Part shown: piece by piece, positions 29,657 through 38,846 of the stretch
Layout: each line of letters starts with the position of its first letter
Position numbering within the stretch: the first letter of the stretch is position 1
DNA from: Ruegeria discodermiae
GTDB lineage: Bacteria > Pseudomonadota > Alphaproteobacteria > Rhodobacterales > Rhodobacteraceae
Assembly: GCF_030758345.1 (NCBI RefSeq)
Contig: NZ_JAVAMO010000001.1
Location: 620,001-684,000 of the forward strand
Direction of reading: 5' to 3'
DNA length: 64,000 nucleotides
Notes under the pieces: model-generated
What the model was told of the DNA's origin: nothing
The model's database searches: none
What the model saw: only the letters and a program-made list of their open reading frames with translations
Program-made: the position numbers and the translations under genes

Positions 29657-30769
29657 ATGTCCTTCAACCCAGACGAAAAATCCGAGCTCTCTAAGAGCGC
29701 ACCATCGTCCGCCGAAGGGCTGCATCCCACGCTGTCCACATTTCGGGACGTATCGCTGATCATCGCGGTGATCGTCTTTGGCCTTTATGCGGGGTCCGGT
29801 TTCCTGATCCCTCTGGTGCTTGCGCTGCTGGCTTATGTGCTGATTATCGCGGTCAGTGACCGTATTCTCGACTTCCTGCCCCTGCCCGTCTGGCTTGCCA
29901 ATATCCTGGCTGTGATCGTGGTTCTCGCCGGGTTGTTCCTGATCATGTATGTGCTGGGCAGTCAGGCCACGCAGATGGTGCGCAATTTCAGCAGCTACGA
30001 GACCGCTTTTGACGCCGCGCTGGACAAGCTGGTCACGTTGGTCGGCAATGATGTGACCAAATACATCCGGGACAGTCTGGTCAATCTCGACATGTCCTTC
30101 ATCGCGCGCAGTGCCGTGGGCGGGGCAACCTCATTTCTCAGCACCTTCGTGTTGATCAGCCTCTATGTGGGGTTCCTGATGGCCGAGCGGCTGATGTTTA
30201 GGCGCAAGATCCTGCTGGCCGCCAATGACAAGGTGTTCGGCCAGAAACTGAGCGCGGTGATGGCGGCGATCTCACAAAGCCTGCAAAGCTATGTGGGGGT
30301 GAAATCAATGGTGTCGGCGATGACCGCCCTGATCAGCTATGGCGTGTTCAGATGGCTGGATCTGGAATATGCGGAGACCTGGGCGGTGCTGACATTTGGC
30401 CTGAATTTCATTCCCAATATCGGCTCCATCGTGGCGGTGATATTCCCCGCTCTGATCGCATTGGTGCAGTTCGACTCGTTGTCACCCTTCCTGACGATCA
30501 TATTCCTCTGCGGCACGGTGCAGTTTCTGATGGGCAACTTCCTGGACCCCGCACTGCTGGGGCGGTCGCTGAACATGTCGACCTTCATGGTGATCATTTC
30601 GCTCACGTTCTGGAGCTCGGTCTGGGGCGTGGTCGGCGCGTTTCTGAGCGTGCCGGTGACCGTCTGCCTGCTGATCGTTTTCAGCCATATCAAGGCCTTG
30701 CGGCCCGTTGCTATCCTGATGTCAAAGGATGGGACGATCTTTGATTCTGACACCGAAAGGACTTCGTGA
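29657..30769 (+). CDS. AI-2E/PerM family membrane protein
   Basis: 370 residues from the ATG at 29657 with about eight membrane segments, paired at each end. The conserved GLNFIPNIGSIVAVIFPALIAL and LMGNFLDPALLGRSLNMS motifs mark the AI-2E (PerM) family. Members export small molecules or ions, including Na+/H+ antiport in some, and autoinducer-2 in few. Substrate cannot be inferred. It is the first of four tightly packed genes. Confidence 0.9.
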   Translation: MSFNPDEKSELSKSAPSSAEGLHPTLSTFRDVSLIIAVIVFGLYAGSGFLIPLVLALLAYVLIIAVSDRILDFLPLPVWLANILAVIVVLAGLFLIMYVLGSQATQMVRNFSSYETAFDAALDKLVTLVGNDVTKYIRDSLVNLDMSFIARSAVGGATSFLSTFVLISLYVGFLMAERLMFRRKILLAANDKVFGQKLSAVMAAISQSLQSYVGVKSMVSAMTALISYGVFRWLDLEYAETWAVLTFGLNFIPNIGSIVAVIFPALIALVQFDSLSPFLTIIFLCGTVQFLMGNFLDPALLGRSLNMSTFMVIISLTFWSSVWGVVGAFLSVPVTVCLLIVFSHIKALRPVAILMSKDGTIFDSDTERTS

Positions 30770-31056
30770 TGGCCACCAAAGCCGAACTAGAGGCCGAACT
30801 GGCCACGCTGAAGGCGCAACTTGCCGCTAAGCCCGCAGCGGTAGAGCCACATGACGAAGCGGAGCCAGAGCCCGGTGAAATGCGCTCCAGCTTTGACAAG
30901 ATGCTGGCCGGTCACGGCATCGACAGCAGCGAGTTGGACGCGCTCTGGGCGCAGTTTTCCAAGGAGCTGGGCGATTTCCCGACGCAAAAGCCGCTCTTGA
31001 CCACGATCGCGGCCTTTGGCCTGGGATTTGCCCTGGGCCGGATCACCAAATTCTGA
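30769..31056 (+). CDS. Small protein with C-terminal membrane anchor (ElaB/YqjD-like layout)
   Basis: 95 residues from the ATG at 30769, whose A is shared with the AI-2E stop (TGATG). The N-terminal part is a coiled-coil helix (ATKAELEAELATLKAQLAAK). An acidic middle is followed by a Gly-rich hydrophobic tail (TTIAAFGLGFALGRITKF). This layout resembles ElaB/YqjD ribosome-tethering proteins, but I see no direct match. A holin-like membrane protein follows 13 bp later. Confidence 0.65.
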   Translation: MATKAELEAELATLKAQLAAKPAAVEPHDEAEPEPGEMRSSFDKMLAGHGIDSSELDALWAQFSKELGDFPTQKPLLTTIAAFGLGFALGRITKF

Positions 31057-31069
31057 CAGGAGTGCCGAG

Positions 31070-31531
31070 ATGAGCCGGATCACCAGAAACCTCTCGATCA
31101 TCTACCGCACCGAACGCCTCATCACCCGGCGCCAGATGGCTGTATTCCAGCAGCAGACCGGACTTATGCTGTTTGCCGCGCTGATCACCGGGATCGGGAT
31201 CATCATGCTGAACGTCGCGGCTTATCAGGCGCTTTCCCTGGTCATGCAGAGCTATCTGGCGGCTGTGGTGGTCGCGGGGGCCAATCTGGTGCTGGCGGCC
31301 ATTCTGGTCTCGGTTGCCAGCCGCATGAGCGCGGAAAAGGACGTGGGTCCAGCCATCGAGATGCGTGACCTCGCCATCGCAGAGCTTGAGAGCGATCTGG
31401 AAGAGGCGGTGGACGAGGTTCGGGGTATCAGCCGTCAGGTCACGCAGATCGCACGCGATCCGCTGGGCTCGGCCCTGCCCGCCATCATCGGCCCACTGCT
31501 CTCGCTCCTGCTGAAAAGCGCCAAGAAATAG
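31070..31531 (+). CDS. Phage-holin-like family membrane protein (two helices)
   Basis: 153 residues from the ATG at 31070 (site AGGAG). Two adjacent membrane helices (about 28-50 and 60-82) are followed by an amphipathic acidic helix (LAIAELESDLEEAVDEVRGIS) and a hydrophobic C terminus. The layout is that of the Phage_holin_3_6 / YqjE-like family, which pairs with YqjD-like proteins as here. There is no phage context; the name is historical. Confidence 0.65.
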   Translation: MSRITRNLSIIYRTERLITRRQMAVFQQQTGLMLFAALITGIGIIMLNVAAYQALSLVMQSYLAAVVVAGANLVLAAILVSVASRMSAEKDVGPAIEMRDLAIAELESDLEEAVDEVRGISRQVTQIARDPLGSALPAIIGPLLSLLLKSAKK

Positions 31532-32650
31532 ATGCCCGCCCCGATCCTGATCGGATCAGAGATTTACCGGGGCTCAAGCTATGGGCTGAAACACCCGCTG
31601 GCGATCCAGCGGGTGTCGACCGTTCTGGACCTCTGCCGCGCATTGGGTTGGCTGCCCGAGACGCAATATCGGGTCAGCCCGCGCGCCAAACCCGCCGCGC
31701 TGACGGGTTTCCACACGGAGCGATACATAAACGCCCTGCAAGAGGCTGAAAACGCACAATATGTCAGTGAGGATACGCGGGCGCGTCATGGTCTCGGGAC
31801 GCTCTCCAATCCGGTCTTCCCTGAGATGTACCGCCGTCCCGCCACCGCGGCGGGCGGGTCGATCCTGGGCGCGGAGCTGGTGGCGCGTGGTGGGGTTGTG
31901 TTTAACCCCGGCGGCGGCACCCATCACGGTTTTCCCGATCGCGCCAACGGGTTCTGCTACCTCAACGATCCGGTGCTGGCGATCAAACGCCTGCTGGCGC
32001 TTGGCGTGGGCCGAGTCGCCTATGTCGATATCGATGCCCATCACTGCGACGGGGTCGAGGCTGCCTTCGTCGGTGAGGATCGCCTGCGTCTGATCTCGAC
32101 CCATGAACAGGCGCGCTGGCCGTTTACCGGCACGCTTGTTGACACCGGCGGCGGCAACGCCTTTAACCTGCCGGTGCCGCGCGGCTTCAATGACAGTGAA
32201 TTCCACGTCCTGCGCGAGGCGGTCATTCTGCCCCTTCTGTCAGATTTTGACCCTGATATCATTATCTTGCAATGTGGAGCGGATGCAGTTGAGGAAGACC
32301 CGCTGTCCCGGCTTGCCCTGTCCAACAACACCCATTGGCGCCTGCTGCGCGATCTCATGGGCGTGAGCGACAGGCTGCTGGTTCTGGGCGGTGGTGGCTA
32401 TAACCCGTGGAGCGTGGCACGACTCTGGACCGGGGTCTGGGCGGTGCTGAACGGCCATGAAATCCCCGAGACCTCACCACAAGACGCCCAAGAGGTGCTG
32501 GCTCAATTGCGCTGGACTCGCAAGGCGGGCCAGCCACCTGCGCACCACTGGATCACGACCTTGCGCGACCCTGCCCGTCCCGGGCCGGTACGTGAGGAGA
32601 TCTGGCAGATGATCGCTCACATGCAACGCCGGATCGCGGCCTTGGCCTGA
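31532..32650 (+). CDS. Histone-deacetylase-family (AcuC/class I-like) amidohydrolase
   Basis: 372 residues; the ATG directly follows the preceding stop. The zinc enzyme signature is complete: general-acid/base His pair H131-H132 in GGGTHHGF, zinc ligands D168 and H170 in VDIDAHHCDG, and D251 in LQCGADAVEEDPL. Tyr-containing GGGGYN closes the site. Bacterial members deacetylate acetylated lysines or small amides such as acetylpolyamines. The substrate is unknown. The link to three membrane-protein genes upstream is unexplained. Confidence 0.88.
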   Translation: MPAPILIGSEIYRGSSYGLKHPLAIQRVSTVLDLCRALGWLPETQYRVSPRAKPAALTGFHTERYINALQEAENAQYVSEDTRARHGLGTLSNPVFPEMYRRPATAAGGSILGAELVARGGVVFNPGGGTHHGFPDRANGFCYLNDPVLAIKRLLALGVGRVAYVDIDAHHCDGVEAAFVGEDRLRLISTHEQARWPFTGTLVDTGGGNAFNLPVPRGFNDSEFHVLREAVILPLLSDFDPDIIILQCGADAVEEDPLSRLALSNNTHWRLLRDLMGVSDRLLVLGGGGYNPWSVARLWTGVWAVLNGHEIPETSPQDAQEVLAQLRWTRKAGQPPAHHWITTLRDPARPGPVREEIWQMIAHMQRRIAALA

Positions 32651-32732
32651 ACGGGGTGATTGTGGACATGGCCAAGGGCAGCAACCGCCTATAGACTGGC
32701 GCGTGGTAAGTCGCTGAAAAGGCCCGAATCTC

Positions 32733-34145
32733 ATGTGGACCGTACTGGTCTCGCTGTTTGTCCTCGCACTTTATGCAACCGCAGCCTTCTTCGCCCTGCG
32801 CGCCGCGCAAACGGCACGCACGCCGCAGGGTTCCGTCGGTTGGGTGATCTTCCTGCTGACCTTCCCGGTGGTGGCCGTGCCGGCCTATATGTTTCTGGGC
32901 CATCACCGGTTTCGCGGCTACAGGATCGCGCGCCGGGAAAGTGAGCGCGTCGTCGAGGGCATCAAGGCCTTTGCCACGCAGGCCCGTCCGCCCTCTGATG
33001 AGTTGCGGTTGAATGCAAAGCCGTTCGAAGATATCGCGCATATGCCCGTTATCCGGGGCAATACCGCAGAGTTGCTGATCGACGGAGACGCCACGTTCGA
33101 CGCGATCTTTGACGCGATTGATGCGGCGCAGTCCTATATCCTGATCCAGTTCTACATTCTGCGCGATGACCTCCTTGGGCGCGAGTTGCGCGACAAGCTG
33201 GTCGCAGCGGTCGATCGGGGCGTGACCGTCAATATGCTCACCGATGCGGTGGGCAGCTATGGCCTGCCAAACGAGTTCATTGCCCGGATGATCGAAAGCG
33301 GCATCGACATCGCAGACCCGCGCCAGCAGCGCGGTCCGAATTTCCGCTTTCAACTGAACTACCGCAATCACCGCAAGACCGTGGTTGTGGATGGTAAGGT
33401 CGGGTTCATCGGCGGTCACAATGTCGGGGTCGAGTATCTGGGCGATGACCCGAAATTCGGCCGTTGGCGGGACACGCACCTGCGCCTGACCGGCCCGGTC
33501 GTCCTGCAACTCCAACTGATCTTTGTCGAAGACTGGCATTGGGCGCGCAATGTCGAAATCATCGATGATCTGGACTGGTCCACCAGTTTTGCTGACCCCG
33601 GCGTCAATGCTCTAATCGTTGCCACCGGCCCGGGCGACCGGACAGAGACAGGCTCGATGATGTTTTTCTCGGCGATCGTTGCCGCGCAGGAGCGGGTCTG
33701 GATCACCTCGCCCTATTTCATCCCCGATCTGGACATCATGTCAGCCTTGAAGAACGCGGCGCTGCGGGGTGTCGATGTGCGTATTCTGTTGCCGGACTCA
33801 ATCGATCACACGATGCCCTGGCTCGCGGCCTTCGCCTATTTTGACGAGATCTGCGAAACGGGTGTGCGGTTTTTTCGTTATACCGACGGGTTCCTGCATC
33901 AAAAGGTCATCCTAATGGATGATACGATGGCGGCAGTTGGCACGACCAATCTGGACAACCGATCCTTCCGGCTGAATTTCGAAGCTATGGCGTTGATCTT
34001 TGATGCAGGCTTCGCCGCGCAGGTCGAAGAGATGCTGCGCGCGGATTTCCTCAACAGTTTCGAGTTGACCAAGACCCTCGATCTGCAGCCGCCTCACATC
34101 CGCTACGGCGCCCCGCTGGCGCGGCTGCTGGCACCTGTCCTGTGA
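32733..34145 (+). CDS. cls: Cardiolipin synthase (phospholipase D superfamily)
   Basis: 470 residues. Two N-terminal membrane helices (about 3-23 and 36-55) carry the protein in the inner membrane. Two HKD motifs follow: H213-x-K215-x4-D220 in NHRKTVVVD, and H389-x-K391-x4-D396 in HQKVILMD, each with the GG(H/T)N-type follow-up. It condenses two phosphatidylglycerols to cardiolipin. Length matches ClsA. It converges with the K+-channel-like gene with 7 bp between the stops. Confidence 0.93.
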   Translation: MWTVLVSLFVLALYATAAFFALRAAQTARTPQGSVGWVIFLLTFPVVAVPAYMFLGHHRFRGYRIARRESERVVEGIKAFATQARPPSDELRLNAKPFEDIAHMPVIRGNTAELLIDGDATFDAIFDAIDAAQSYILIQFYILRDDLLGRELRDKLVAAVDRGVTVNMLTDAVGSYGLPNEFIARMIESGIDIADPRQQRGPNFRFQLNYRNHRKTVVVDGKVGFIGGHNVGVEYLGDDPKFGRWRDTHLRLTGPVVLQLQLIFVEDWHWARNVEIIDDLDWSTSFADPGVNALIVATGPGDRTETGSMMFFSAIVAAQERVWITSPYFIPDLDIMSALKNAALRGVDVRILLPDSIDHTMPWLAAFAYFDEICETGVRFFRYTDGFLHQKVILMDDTMAAVGTTNLDNRSFRLNFEAMALIFDAGFAAQVEEMLRADFLNSFELTKTLDLQPPHIRYGAPLARLLAPVL

Positions 34146-34152
34146 GACAGCT

Positions 34153-34593
34153 CTAGTCGTTTGGGCGAAGCTGCTTGTCAAAGATCATCGACATCAAGGC
34201 CACAAGATAGGCCGTGGACAACCCAAAGGCCAACAGCCCGGCCACAGCCGAAAACGCCGCAAATATCCGCAGATCGGGCCCAAGCACGATGTCGCCATAA
34301 CCCAGCGTGGTATAGGTCACCAGTGAGAAATAGAGCGACTCGTTCCAATCCGCCAATGTCCCGTCCATCATCCAGGCAACGGCCCAGACCCAGACCTGAA
34401 TCGTATGGGCCAGAACGATGAAAAACAGCGCAATGCTGATCAGCCCGCCCGCCTGAACGGAGATTGAATGCCGTTCATACCGCTTACCGAAAGAGCGCAG
34501 GATCAGCGTGCACCAGACCAGCAGCATGATTTCGACGACAAAGCAGATCCCCAGATAGAGACTGCCCCAGACGATCTGATGTGGCAGCGACAC
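34153..34593 (-). CDS. Potassium-channel-like (Ion_trans_2) membrane protein
   Basis: 146 residues with about four membrane segments. Before the last one is a pore loop, SLYFSLVTYTTLGYGD, containing the selectivity sequence TTLGYGD. It is shorter than KcsA-type channels with cytoplasmic domains and has no RCK/NAD-binding domain. Probably a subunit of a tetrameric cation channel. Similar small channels often accompany unrelated genes, as here. Confidence 0.82.
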   Translation of the reverse strand: MSLPHQIVWGSLYLGICFVVEIMLLVWCTLILRSFGKRYERHSISVQAGGLISIALFFIVLAHTIQVWVWAVAWMMDGTLADWNESLYFSLVTYTTLGYGDIVLGPDLRIFAAFSAVAGLLAFGLSTAYLVALMSMIFDKQLRPND

Positions 34594-34763
34594 GTGGCTC
34601 TCCTGTTGCTGATAGCGGCTCGCTATTTGCCCCTTTGGTGTCCCAAAGCCTGACCCGCGTCAATCCCGCGCATCCCCCTTTTGGACTGGACAGCGAGGCT
34701 CACCCGGTCAGATTGTCGATTGGAAATCACAACGTGATCAATTTGCTAGGCTTTGGACCTGCC

Positions 34764-35411
34764 ATGCTTCTGAGTGTCGAAACTGTCAGCAAGACCTATC
34801 CGGGCGGGCGGCCCGTGCTCGATCAGGTCTCGCTGGTGCTGGAGCGTGGCGAGACATTGGCGCTGACCGGAGAAAGCGGCTCGGGCAAGAGCACGCTGCT
34901 CAACCTCGTGGGCGCGTTGGATCATTTCGACAGCGGTGAGATTACAGTCGCGGGCACGCCCCTTTCCGCTCTGAACGAGCGCGGGCGCGCAGCCTTGCGG
35001 CGCGAAAGCCTGGCGCTGGTGTTCCAGCAGTTCAACCTGATCCCCTCGCTGAATGTCGAACAGAACCTCGCCTTTCACGCGCGCCTTTCCGATCAAAGTG
35101 ATACCACATGGTTGTCTCATCTGACGGATCGGCTGGGGCTGGCCCCGTTTCTTTCGCGCTCTCCCGAACAGCTCTCGGGTGGGCAGCAGCAGCGTGTCGC
35201 CATCGGGCGGGCGCTGGCCACGCGCCCTGCCCTGTTGCTGGCGGATGAGCCCACCGGAAATCTGGATGAAACCGCAAGTGCCGCCGTGCTGGACCTGATG
35301 CTAGAATTGGTGGCCGAGACCGGCTGCGGTCTGCTGCTGGTCACCCACTCCGCTGCCATCGCCGCCCGGCTGGACCGGCGCGCGCATCTGAGCGGAGGGC
35401 ATCTGGCATGA
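34764..35411 (+). CDS. ABC transporter ATP-binding protein (LolD/MacB-type)
   Basis: 215 residues from the ATG at 34764; the longer upstream reading is low-quality and crosses the divergent gene's promoter. Walker A GESGSGKST, signature [14 protein letters not shown], Walker B LLLADEPTGNLDE and switch THSAAIA are all present. NLIPSLNVEQN is typical of the LolD/MacB (type VII) class. It overlaps the FtsX-like permease by 4 bp (ATGA). Confidence 0.92.
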   Translation: MLLSVETVSKTYPGGRPVLDQVSLVLERGETLALTGESGSGKSTLLNLVGALDHFDSGEITVAGTPLSALNERGRAALRRESLALVFQQFNLIPSLNVEQNLAFHARLSDQSDTTWLSHLTDRLGLAPFLSRSPEQLSGGQQQRVAIGRALATRPALLLADEPTGNLDETASAAVLDLMLELVAETGCGLLLVTHSAAIAARLDRRAHLSGGHLA

Positions 35412-37819
35412 GGCGCGCCGCCATTGCCTGCCTGTGGTCGCACTGGGCGCGGCATCCTCTGCAACTGGTGACACTTCTTGCGGGGCTCGCACTGGCCACC
35501 GGGCTCTGGTCGGCGGTGCAGGCGATCAATGCCGAGGCGCGCACCAGCTATGCCGAAGCCAGCGCGCAGCTGGGTGTCGGCCAGTTCGACGAGCTGCGCG
35601 CCGCCAGCGGCCCGATCCCCTTGGCGCGCTATGTCGCCCTGCGCCGGGCGGGCTGGCAACTGGCGGCGTTGCTGGAGGGGCAATTGCGCCTGCCGGGCGG
35701 CTCGGTTGACGTGATGGGCGTCGATCTGCTCTCTTACCCCGCGCTGCCTGCGGTCGAGGAAACCTCGCAGGAGGACGGGATCGCGCCCACCGATGCGCTG
35801 CTGGCGCCGGGCTTGCTGATCGCCGGGCCAGAGACGGCAGAACGACTGGAGTCGCAACCGGGATTGCCCCCAGTGAGGCGCACGCAAAACCTGCCCAGCG
35901 GCGTGGTCCTGACCGATATCGGCACTGCCGAGATGCTGTTGAACCGCCGCGCAGAGATCACGCGCCTCCTGATCCTGCCGGATCAGTCTGCCGGGCTGAC
36001 CCCGCTTGCCGACCTCGCCCCCGATCTGATGCTTGTACGCGCTGAGGGCCGGTCGGAACTGGCGCGGCTGACCGACAGTTTTCATCTGAACCTGACCGCT
36101 TTCGGCTTGCTCTCCTTCGCGGTGGGTCTGTTCATCGTGCATGGCATGGTCGGCCTGTCCTTCGAGCAGCGGCGCGGGATGATCCGCACCCTGCGCGCCC
36201 TGGGCCTGCCGCTGCGTGACCTGACATGGCTGATGCTGGGCGAGTTGCTGCTTTTTGCGCTGATCGGCGGCCTGATCGGTCTGGTGCTTGGCTATGGCGT
36301 GGCCGCCGCGCTGCTGCCCGATGTGGCCGCCACGCTGCGCGGGCTTTATGGCGCGCCGGTGGATGGCGATCTGGCGCTGCAGCCCGCCTGGGTCGCGCTG
36401 GGGCTGATGATGGCGGTTGCGGGCACGTTTGCCGCCAGCGCGCAGGCGCTCTGGCATTTGTCGCGCGTGCCGATCCTGCAGGCGCAGGGTCAATATGCCT
36501 GGACAGCTCAGGGCCTGCCTGCCCGCGCGCAAGCAGGCTTTGGCGCGCTGCTGATCTGCGCGGGGTTCCTTGCGCTGGTGGTATTTGACGGCCTGATCGC
36601 CGGGTTTGCGATGCTGGGCGGGTTGCTGATGGGGGCGGCTTTGTTGCTGCCGCCGATCCTGTCACTGGCCTTGCGGCTGGGTGAGCGTTTTGCGCGCGGA
36701 CCTCTGGAGGAGTGGATCTGGGCCGATATGCGCGCGCAACTGCCGGGCCTGTCACTGGCGTTGATGGCGCTGCTGCTGGCGCTGGCCGCCAATATCGGCG
36801 TCGGCACCATGGTGTCGAGCTTTCGCCTGACCTTCACCGGCTGGCTCGATCAGCGGCTGGCCTCGGAGCTTTATGTGACGGCGCGTGACGAGGCACAGGG
36901 CCATGAGATCGAGCGCTGGCTGAACTCCCGCGCCGATGCGGTGCTTCCGATCCGGGCAACCGAGGTGCAGGTCGCGGGCGAGACGGTGTTCCTCTATGGC
37001 ATCATCGATCACCCGACCTATCGCAACAACTGGCCGCTGATTGCCGAGCTGCCCGAGGTCTGGGATGTGCTGGCCGAGGGGCGTGGAGCGCTTATCAACG
37101 AACAGATGGCGCGGCGGATGGACCTCTGGCCCGGCGATCGCGTTGAGTTGCTGCCCGGCTGGAGCCTGCCGGTCGCCGGGGTCTATTCCGATTACGGCAA
37201 CCCGACCGGTCAGGCCATCACCGCCCTGCCCGCGCTGCTGGAACGCGTGCCGGACCTGCCCAATACCCGCTTTGGTATCCGGATCGATCCGCCTGAGGCG
37301 GAGGACCTGCGCACAGCACTTGCCGACAGGTTTGCGCTGCCGCCGCAGGCCGTGGTGCCGCAGGCCGCGATCAAGGCCTCGTCGCTGGCGATCTTTGAAA
37401 AGACCTTTGTCGTTACCGGTGCGCTGAACATCCTGACCCTTGGCGTTGCGGGATTCGCCATCCTGACCAGCCTGCTGACACTCTGGGCGCATCGCCTGCC
37501 GCAGCTGGCCCCGGTCTGGGCGCTGGGTGTGCAGCGCGATACGCTGGCGCGGCTGGAGGTGCTGCGCAGCGTCGCGCTTGCGGTGATGACGGCGGTTCTG
37601 GCGCTGCCGCTGGGGCTGGTTCTGGCCTGGGCGCTGCTGGCCATCATCAATGTCGAGGCTTTTGGCTGGCGCCTGCCGATGCATCTCTTTCCGCTGCAAT
37701 GGCTTGTCCTGTTGCTGCTTGCGGTGGCCACGGCCATTCTGGCAGCCCTTCTTCCCGCAAGGCGGCTGCGGCACCTGCCGCCATCGGACCTGCTGCAGGT
37801 GTTTGCCAATGCGCGTTAG
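35408..37819 (+). CDS. FtsX/MacB-like ABC transporter permease (two FtsX domains)
   Basis: 803 residues. An N-terminal helix (about 18-38), a periplasmic domain (about 39-225), then three helices of a first FtsX domain (about 225-345). A short middle segment with further helices (about 370-480), a second periplasmic domain (about 490-665), and three C-terminal helices (about 670-800) follow. This 8-10 helix form occurs in lipoprotein or peptide exporters. The adjacent AttH-like lipocalin points to the AttEFGH-type operon of Agrobacterium. Confidence 0.88.
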   Translation: MRRAAIACLWSHWARHPLQLVTLLAGLALATGLWSAVQAINAEARTSYAEASAQLGVGQFDELRAASGPIPLARYVALRRAGWQLAALLEGQLRLPGGSVDVMGVDLLSYPALPAVEETSQEDGIAPTDALLAPGLLIAGPETAERLESQPGLPPVRRTQNLPSGVVLTDIGTAEMLLNRRAEITRLLILPDQSAGLTPLADLAPDLMLVRAEGRSELARLTDSFHLNLTAFGLLSFAVGLFIVHGMVGLSFEQRRGMIRTLRALGLPLRDLTWLMLGELLLFALIGGLIGLVLGYGVAAALLPDVAATLRGLYGAPVDGDLALQPAWVALGLMMAVAGTFAASAQALWHLSRVPILQAQGQYAWTAQGLPARAQAGFGALLICAGFLALVVFDGLIAGFAMLGGLLMGAALLLPPILSLALRLGERFARGPLEEWIWADMRAQLPGLSLALMALLLALAANIGVGTMVSSFRLTFTGWLDQRLASELYVTARDEAQGHEIERWLNSRADAVLPIRATEVQVAGETVFLYGIIDHPTYRNNWPLIAELPEVWDVLAEGRGALINEQMARRMDLWPGDRVELLPGWSLPVAGVYSDYGNPTGQAITALPALLERVPDLPNTRFGIRIDPPEAEDLRTALADRFALPPQAVVPQAAIKASSLAIFEKTFVVTGALNILTLGVAGFAILTSLLTLWAHRLPQLAPVWALGVQRDTLARLEVLRSVALAVMTAVLALPLGLVLAWALLAIINVEAFGWRLPMHLFPLQWLVLLLLAVATAILAALLPARRLRHLPPSDLLQVFANAR

Positions 37820-38846
37820 GCTGCTGCTCTTCCTGCTCTTGCTGCCGCTGAGCGCCTATGCGCAGGGCTTTGCCGGGCTTGGCAGTGATGCCGACGGGTT
37901 TGCGGTGCCCGAGCGTGGTCACGCGCTTGCCTTCCCACGCGATCACGGCCCGCATCCGAGCTATCGGATCGAATGGTGGTATGCCACTGCAACGCTCACC
38001 GGCGCGGATGGTCAGGACTATGGTATCCAGTGGACATTGTTCCGCTCGGCATTGGCCCCCTATGACAAGGCGGGCTGGCAGAGCCCGCAGCTCTGGCTCG
38101 CCCATGCGGCACTGACCACGCCCGAACGGCACTTCGTGGCCGAGCGGCTGGCGCGCGGCGGGATCGGACAGGCCGGGGTCACTGCCGACCCGTTTGAGGC
38201 CTGGATCGACGACTGGCGCATGGCAGGCCCCGATTTCGACAGGCTCGATCTGCGGGCGCGTAGCGCGGAGTTCGCCTATGATCTCAGTCTGGCCGCGCAG
38301 GGGCCGCTGGTGCTGCATGGGGATCGTGGCTATTCGGTGAAATCGCAGGACGGACAGGCCAGCTATTACTACTCGCAGCCCAATTTTGCGGTGACCGGCA
38401 CGCTGACCCTGCCTTCGGGTCCTGTCGCGGTGACCGGCACGGCCTGGCTGGATCGCGAATGGTCCTCGCAACCGCTATCGGAAGATCAAACCGGCTGGGA
38501 CTGGTTCTCGCTCGGTTTTGACGATGGCACCCGTCTGATGGCGTTCCGGCTGCGCGGCGGGCGCGGAGATTTCACGTCGGGCACCTGGATCAAGGCCGAT
38601 GGCAGCGCGACGCCCCTGCCCGATGGTATGATCGCGGTTGAACCGCTTGATATGACCCGCGTCGCCGGGCGCGATCTGCCCACGCGCTGGCGGCTGGCCT
38701 TGCCAGACAAGGCGCTTTCGGTTGAGATTGAGGCGCTGAACCCGCAGGCCTGGATGGCGACCTCGTTCCCCTATTGGGAAGGGCCGGTGCGCGTCACCGG
38801 CAGCCATGATGGCAAGGGATATCTGGAGATGACGGGCTATGACTGA
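37809..38846 (+). CDS. AttH/CrtC-like secreted lipocalin-fold protein
   Basis: 345 residues from the ATG at 37809, overlapping the permease by 11 bp. A signal peptide (about 1-18, ending AYA-Q) has no lipobox cysteine. The family hallmarks are IEWWYATATLTGADG at the start of the barrel and WLDREWSSQPLS in the second half. AttH and CrtC share two lipocalin-like domains; CrtC is a carotenoid hydratase and AttH has no known activity. Operon position with an ABC exporter favours the AttH side. Confidence 0.85.
   Translation: MRVRLLLFLLLLPLSAYAQGFAGLGSDADGFAVPERGHALAFPRDHGPHPSYRIEWWYATATLTGADGQDYGIQWTLFRSALAPYDKAGWQSPQLWLAHAALTTPERHFVAERLARGGIGQAGVTADPFEAWIDDWRMAGPDFDRLDLRARSAEFAYDLSLAAQGPLVLHGDRGYSVKSQDGQASYYYSQPNFAVTGTLTLPSGPVAVTGTAWLDREWSSQPLSEDQTGWDWFSLGFDDGTRLMAFRLRGGRGDFTSGTWIKADGSATPLPDGMIAVEPLDMTRVAGRDLPTRWRLALPDKALSVEIEALNPQAWMATSFPYWEGPVRVTGSHDGKGYLEMTGYD

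Noticed and set aside
31070-31531. Holin-like gene as evidence of prophage
   Set aside because: No other phage gene nearby; this family is an ordinary chromosomal membrane protein and pairs with the YqjD-like gene upstream.
35117-36532. 471-codon minus-strand open frame
   Set aside because: It lies antisense to the ABC ATPase and FtsX-like permease, is Arg/Gln/His-rich, has no ribosome site and no family features; long antisense frames are common in GC-rich DNA.
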